From contig OY294054.1 of the NCBI GenBank assembly GCA_958510825.1, forward strand, positions 9,774,319 through 9,838,318: 64,000 nt of DNA. Reading direction: 5' to 3'. This document shows, piece by piece, positions 61,206 to 64,000 of the stretch. The DNA comes from Brachypterus glaber (Eukaryota > Arthropoda > Insecta > Coleoptera > Kateretidae). Under the pieces are notes generated by a model. It made no database searches. It was given only the letters and a program-made list of their open reading frames with translations, and was not told the DNA's origin. The first letter of the stretch is position 1, and every line of letters starts with the position of its first letter. The translations under genes were made by a program, and so were the position numbers.

Positions 61206-61560
61206 AAATACGCAAAATACGCAAAAAACAAATTTGAAAATTTTTGCACGAAATTTTGAAAATTTTCAAAATGGGAAAGCAAAATGTACTAAAGGTTATC
61301 AACAACAAATACCTTTGGTTCAAACATTCTGTTTGATATTTCTTGATGTTGAATCACCCCTTAAAAGGAGTGTAGCAATTTCAAAATCATCCTGTTACTA
61401 TAAATACTTTGTAAGGGAAAAGAATGAATCCAAATACCCATTTTCTTTTCCTTTAGGTTCTTTTGCTTTGCCATTTTGAAAATTTTGGGAAAGCCTTGTA
61501 TTCGTGCAAAAATTTTAATTTTTTTTTGTGAATTTTTGCGTTTCATAGCGTTTTATGTCA
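61201..61560. repeat. Inverted-repeat element, also seen at 34860-35030
   Basis: gcaaaaaacaaatttgaaaa and aaaatgggaaagcaaaatg at the left return in reverse near 61450-61560. The right flank carries the ggtcgatggatcgatcg simple repeat and gcacgataacttaagaacgc, as at 34780-34850. Confidence 0.6.
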
Positions 61561-61734
61561 ATATAAATCAATTTCAAGCAAAAAAAATTTCGGTCGATGG
61601 ATCGATCGTTCGGTCGTTCTGTCCGGGAAATCTTCTAAGCACGATAACTTAAGAACGCTTTAAGCTAGAGACTTTAGATTTGGCATACAGATATGTTACC
61701 AAAAGTTCTCGCTAGGGATTGACATTTTTTATCA

Positions 61735-63735
61735 GTGATAATCAGAGATGATACTTTCATTACATTAACAGGGGCGTATTTAGGGTTTTACTTATTTTGC
61801 ATTCACAATGTACAATTTTAAAATTTTACTTAAAAATTGGTATATAGTTGTTTTTAAGGACGTTGAAACTAAATATATCTCCACGGCAGGGTCGGCGTTA
61901 GGGGAAGGGCAATAATTTTTTAATGTTTAAAATAATTGCATAACCCTGAAAAAAAAATTATCTCGCAATACTCTCTTAATGGTTTTGAGAAGAATTATTT
62001 TTAATTTTTCAAAATATTTTTGAAATTTGGCATACAGGTTTGTTACCAAAACACGATTCTCCGTTATTCCCTTTTAGTTCGACTTTGGAAAAAACTCAGT
62101 TTTATTGTAGTTTTTTTAAATATCAATTTTAAACCAAAAATAAAATAATCTATCGGGCGAAACGTATTTAATCGCAGAAAAGGGTCACGTGACCTCCGGT
62201 ACTTTTCTATAAATAGGTTATTTTAAACAAATATTACATTTTCTTGTTTATTAATTGCAAATAAAAGACGGTGTAATTTAAAAATACAAAAAAAAATTTA
62301 AAATTGAAAATACATATTTTTTTAATATTTTATTTTTTAAGATGTTTCGAAATTTATTTTCGTTTTTAAATTTTTATTTTTTTTATAATTTTATGATCAG
62401 TTTTCTTTTGGTTTTAATTAATAAGTAATAGAATATAATTTTAGTTCAAATTATTCTATTTATTCAAAAGTTATGAAGGTCACGTGACCCTTTTTTGTGA
62501 TTAAAAAACGTTTGGCCCGATAGATTATTTTAATTTTGGTTTTAAATCGATATTTACATTATAAGTGAACAAATTGTACAAGAAAACCAAGTGTTTTCAA
62601 AGTCTAACTAAAAGTAAATGACGGCGAACCGTGAAGTTTTCGCTCGGGATGGTTTTCTTGTACAGTTTGTTTACTTATAATGTAAGTATTGATTTAATTA
62701 TAATTTCGCCGTTCTTTCACACGATTTTGGGGTATATTTTTGCAACGGTGTTTGGAAATTTTTGGTTTAAAATTAAAAATAATTCTTCTCAAGATCATTA
62801 AGAGAGTATTGCGAGATAATTTTTTCTTCAGGGTTATGTAATTATTTTAAAAATTAAAAAAATATTGCCCTTCCCCTAGTAGTAGTAAATTTTTGGGTTG
62901 GCCAAAGCCGGACAACTAGGCCATTTCTGGCCCTTTTTGTCACCCCAGGCAATCCCAGTCATTTACTAATTTGAGTCCTCCTTGAACCTGCCCGTCCTTT
63001 CAATAAAGGTCAGGATATTGGCCCAGGGGAGATCTCTTAGTTCCTCTTGGTTGAGTCTTTGAGTTTCAAAGACTTGCAACCTGATCCTGTCGTATCTGAC
63101 ACACTCGGCTAAATAATGAGAGGATGTTTCATCCTCTCCGCACTCTGGGCATAGCGGACTCTCTAGAATCCGCATTGTTGCCAGGTGCTTCCTTAGCTTG
63201 CAGTGGCCCGTGAGGACCCCTACAAGTTGTCTGAGTGTTGTTCTTCCTTTTTCCAGCAACCAGTCGGTCTTTGATTTCCTTGGGCTAGCCAGGAAGTCCC
63301 TAGCTTTCCGGCAACCGTCGACCGCCCTTCTTTGCTCCTTTAGCTTGGTATAAGCCCACTCATCGAGAGCGGTCTTTACTTGCTTCCTTGAAACACCTAA
63401 TATAGGTTCCGGCCCCGTGCAGGCCATCCCTGATCCGAGTATTGCAAGTTCATCTGCCTTCTCGTTTCCGGGATTTCCACTATGACCCGGTACCCATACC
63501 AGTTGAACGTTTTGGTCCTTGCTAACTCTTCCAAGGCTTCTACACACTCCCTGACTAGCGCCGACCCTGCCGTGGAGAAAAATTTAGTTTTAACGTCCTT
63601 AAAAACACATATACAATATATATTTATATAACAATTTTCACGTGAAAATTTAAAATTGTACAATGTGAATACAAAACAAGTAAAACCCTGAATACTTCCC
63701 TATTGTTGTAATGAAAGTATCAACTCTGGTGATAA
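61735..63735. mobile_element. Foldback element with long arms, interrupted by a non-LTR insertion
   Basis: gatactttcattaca and cagggtttta-like ends pair with the reverse near 63695-63725. ttttaaggacgttgaaac with ccacggcagggtcggcg at 61855-61900 pairs with cgccgaccctgccgtgg with acgtccttaaaa at 63559-63605. Inner arms ctctcttaatggttttgaga and acaaattgtacaagaaaacc pair as well. The right arm is split at a CTAG site by the insertion 62880-63554. Confidence 0.75.
62880..63554 (-). pseudogene. 5'-truncated non-LTR retrotransposon: RNase H end and zinc-knuckle tail
   Basis: Minus-strand frame to a stop at 62966. The RNase H segment WVPGHSGNPGNEKADELA is followed by a ~110-residue tail with LCPECGEDETSSHYLAEC, a CX2CX7HX4C knuckle common after RNase H in insect I- and R1-like elements. 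Upstream, codons for VRECVEALEELAR lie in another frame, so a one-base slip precedes the core motif. The 3' end is a short tail that reads TAC-repeat on this strand. CTAG at 62876-62879 and 63555-63558 is the likely target duplication. The active-site DxxD part of RNase H and all of the RT are missing. Confidence 0.8.
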
Positions 63736-64000
63736 TAATAATAATAATAATAATAATATACTTTATTGTCGTAGGCTATTTTACATAGATAGACATCGTC
63801 AAAGATAAATAATTTTACATTAAGGTAAGCGTATACATAAGATGAATAAATATAAACATAAACATAAATATAAACATAAAGATATATATATACATAAATA
63901 CATATTCACATACATATACATGATGTCGATTAAATATAGGGGTTAAAATACGAAACAATATAAAATAATTTAATTCCATGTTTTGACAAAGGTTTCAAAT
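63729..64000 (-). mobile_element. 3' end of a non-LTR retrotransposon, running off the window
   Basis: On the minus strand an AT-rich 3' UTR with many tttatgtttata words ends gcctacgacaataaagtata and then (TTA)n (63729-63757). That is the usual form of a non-LTR tail. The coding part would lie beyond the window end. Confidence 0.55.

Overview
The window is AT-rich, repeat-packed nuclear DNA from an animal, most likely an insect. Two spliced host genes with canonical GT-AG introns can be rebuilt by hand. Everything else is dominated by short transposon families: hAT-like elements with 8-bp target duplications, TA-flanked MITEs, very long foldback palindromes, tRNA-like SINE pieces and 5'-truncated non-LTR retrotransposons. 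I cannot fix the order from sequence alone. There are two 200-N assembly gaps (32455-32654 and 60009-60208).

Layout. 1-5 kb: the last three coding exons of a plus-strand gene for a small four-helix membrane protein that aligns without gaps to ERG28; its introns hold foldbacks, and two copies of one MITE flank its last exon. 5-12 kb: TA-flanked and hAT-like non-autonomous elements, a SINE piece and a 750-bp palindrome. 12.3-21.3 kb: a complete minus-strand gene of six coding exons (271 aa) for BORCS6/lyspersin, a BORC-complex subunit. Its introns carry foldbacks and a ~260-bp tandem repeat. 21.8-32.5 kb: pogo-like and other MITEs, AAGCTT-rich repeats and two foldbacks of 1.0 and 1.4 kb. 32.6-42 kb: copies of one recurrent foldback family, GGTC simple repeats, and a non-LTR reverse-transcriptase 3' fragment split by a GC-rich TACCGCGC element with a perfect 8-bp target duplication.

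42.3-43.3 kb is a 99-bp tandem array open on both strands. 44-48 kb: a SINE, TA-type MITEs, and an imperfect palindrome of about 1.4 kb nested in a larger hAT-like element. 49.3-51.3 kb: a second reverse-transcriptase fragment, a half foldback and a hAT MITE. 52.7-58.4 kb: an inverted-repeat-bounded unit holding about 31 copies of a ~151-bp satellite with ~455-bp and ~1.8-kb higher-order periods, plus a first-exon-like ATG and donor. 59-64 kb: microsatellites, an 87-bp minisatellite, and a TIR foldback interrupted by an RNase H-bearing non-LTR fragment, followed by another retrotransposon 3' end.

The two host genes are unrelated in function (ER sterol-pathway scaffold and lysosome positioning). 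The rest of the window reads as a record of successive transposon insertions. I found no operons, CRISPR arrays or multi-gene system. The least ordinary objects are the GC-rich sub-repeat element, the higher-order satellite inside a transposon-like unit, and the double-strand-open 99-bp array.
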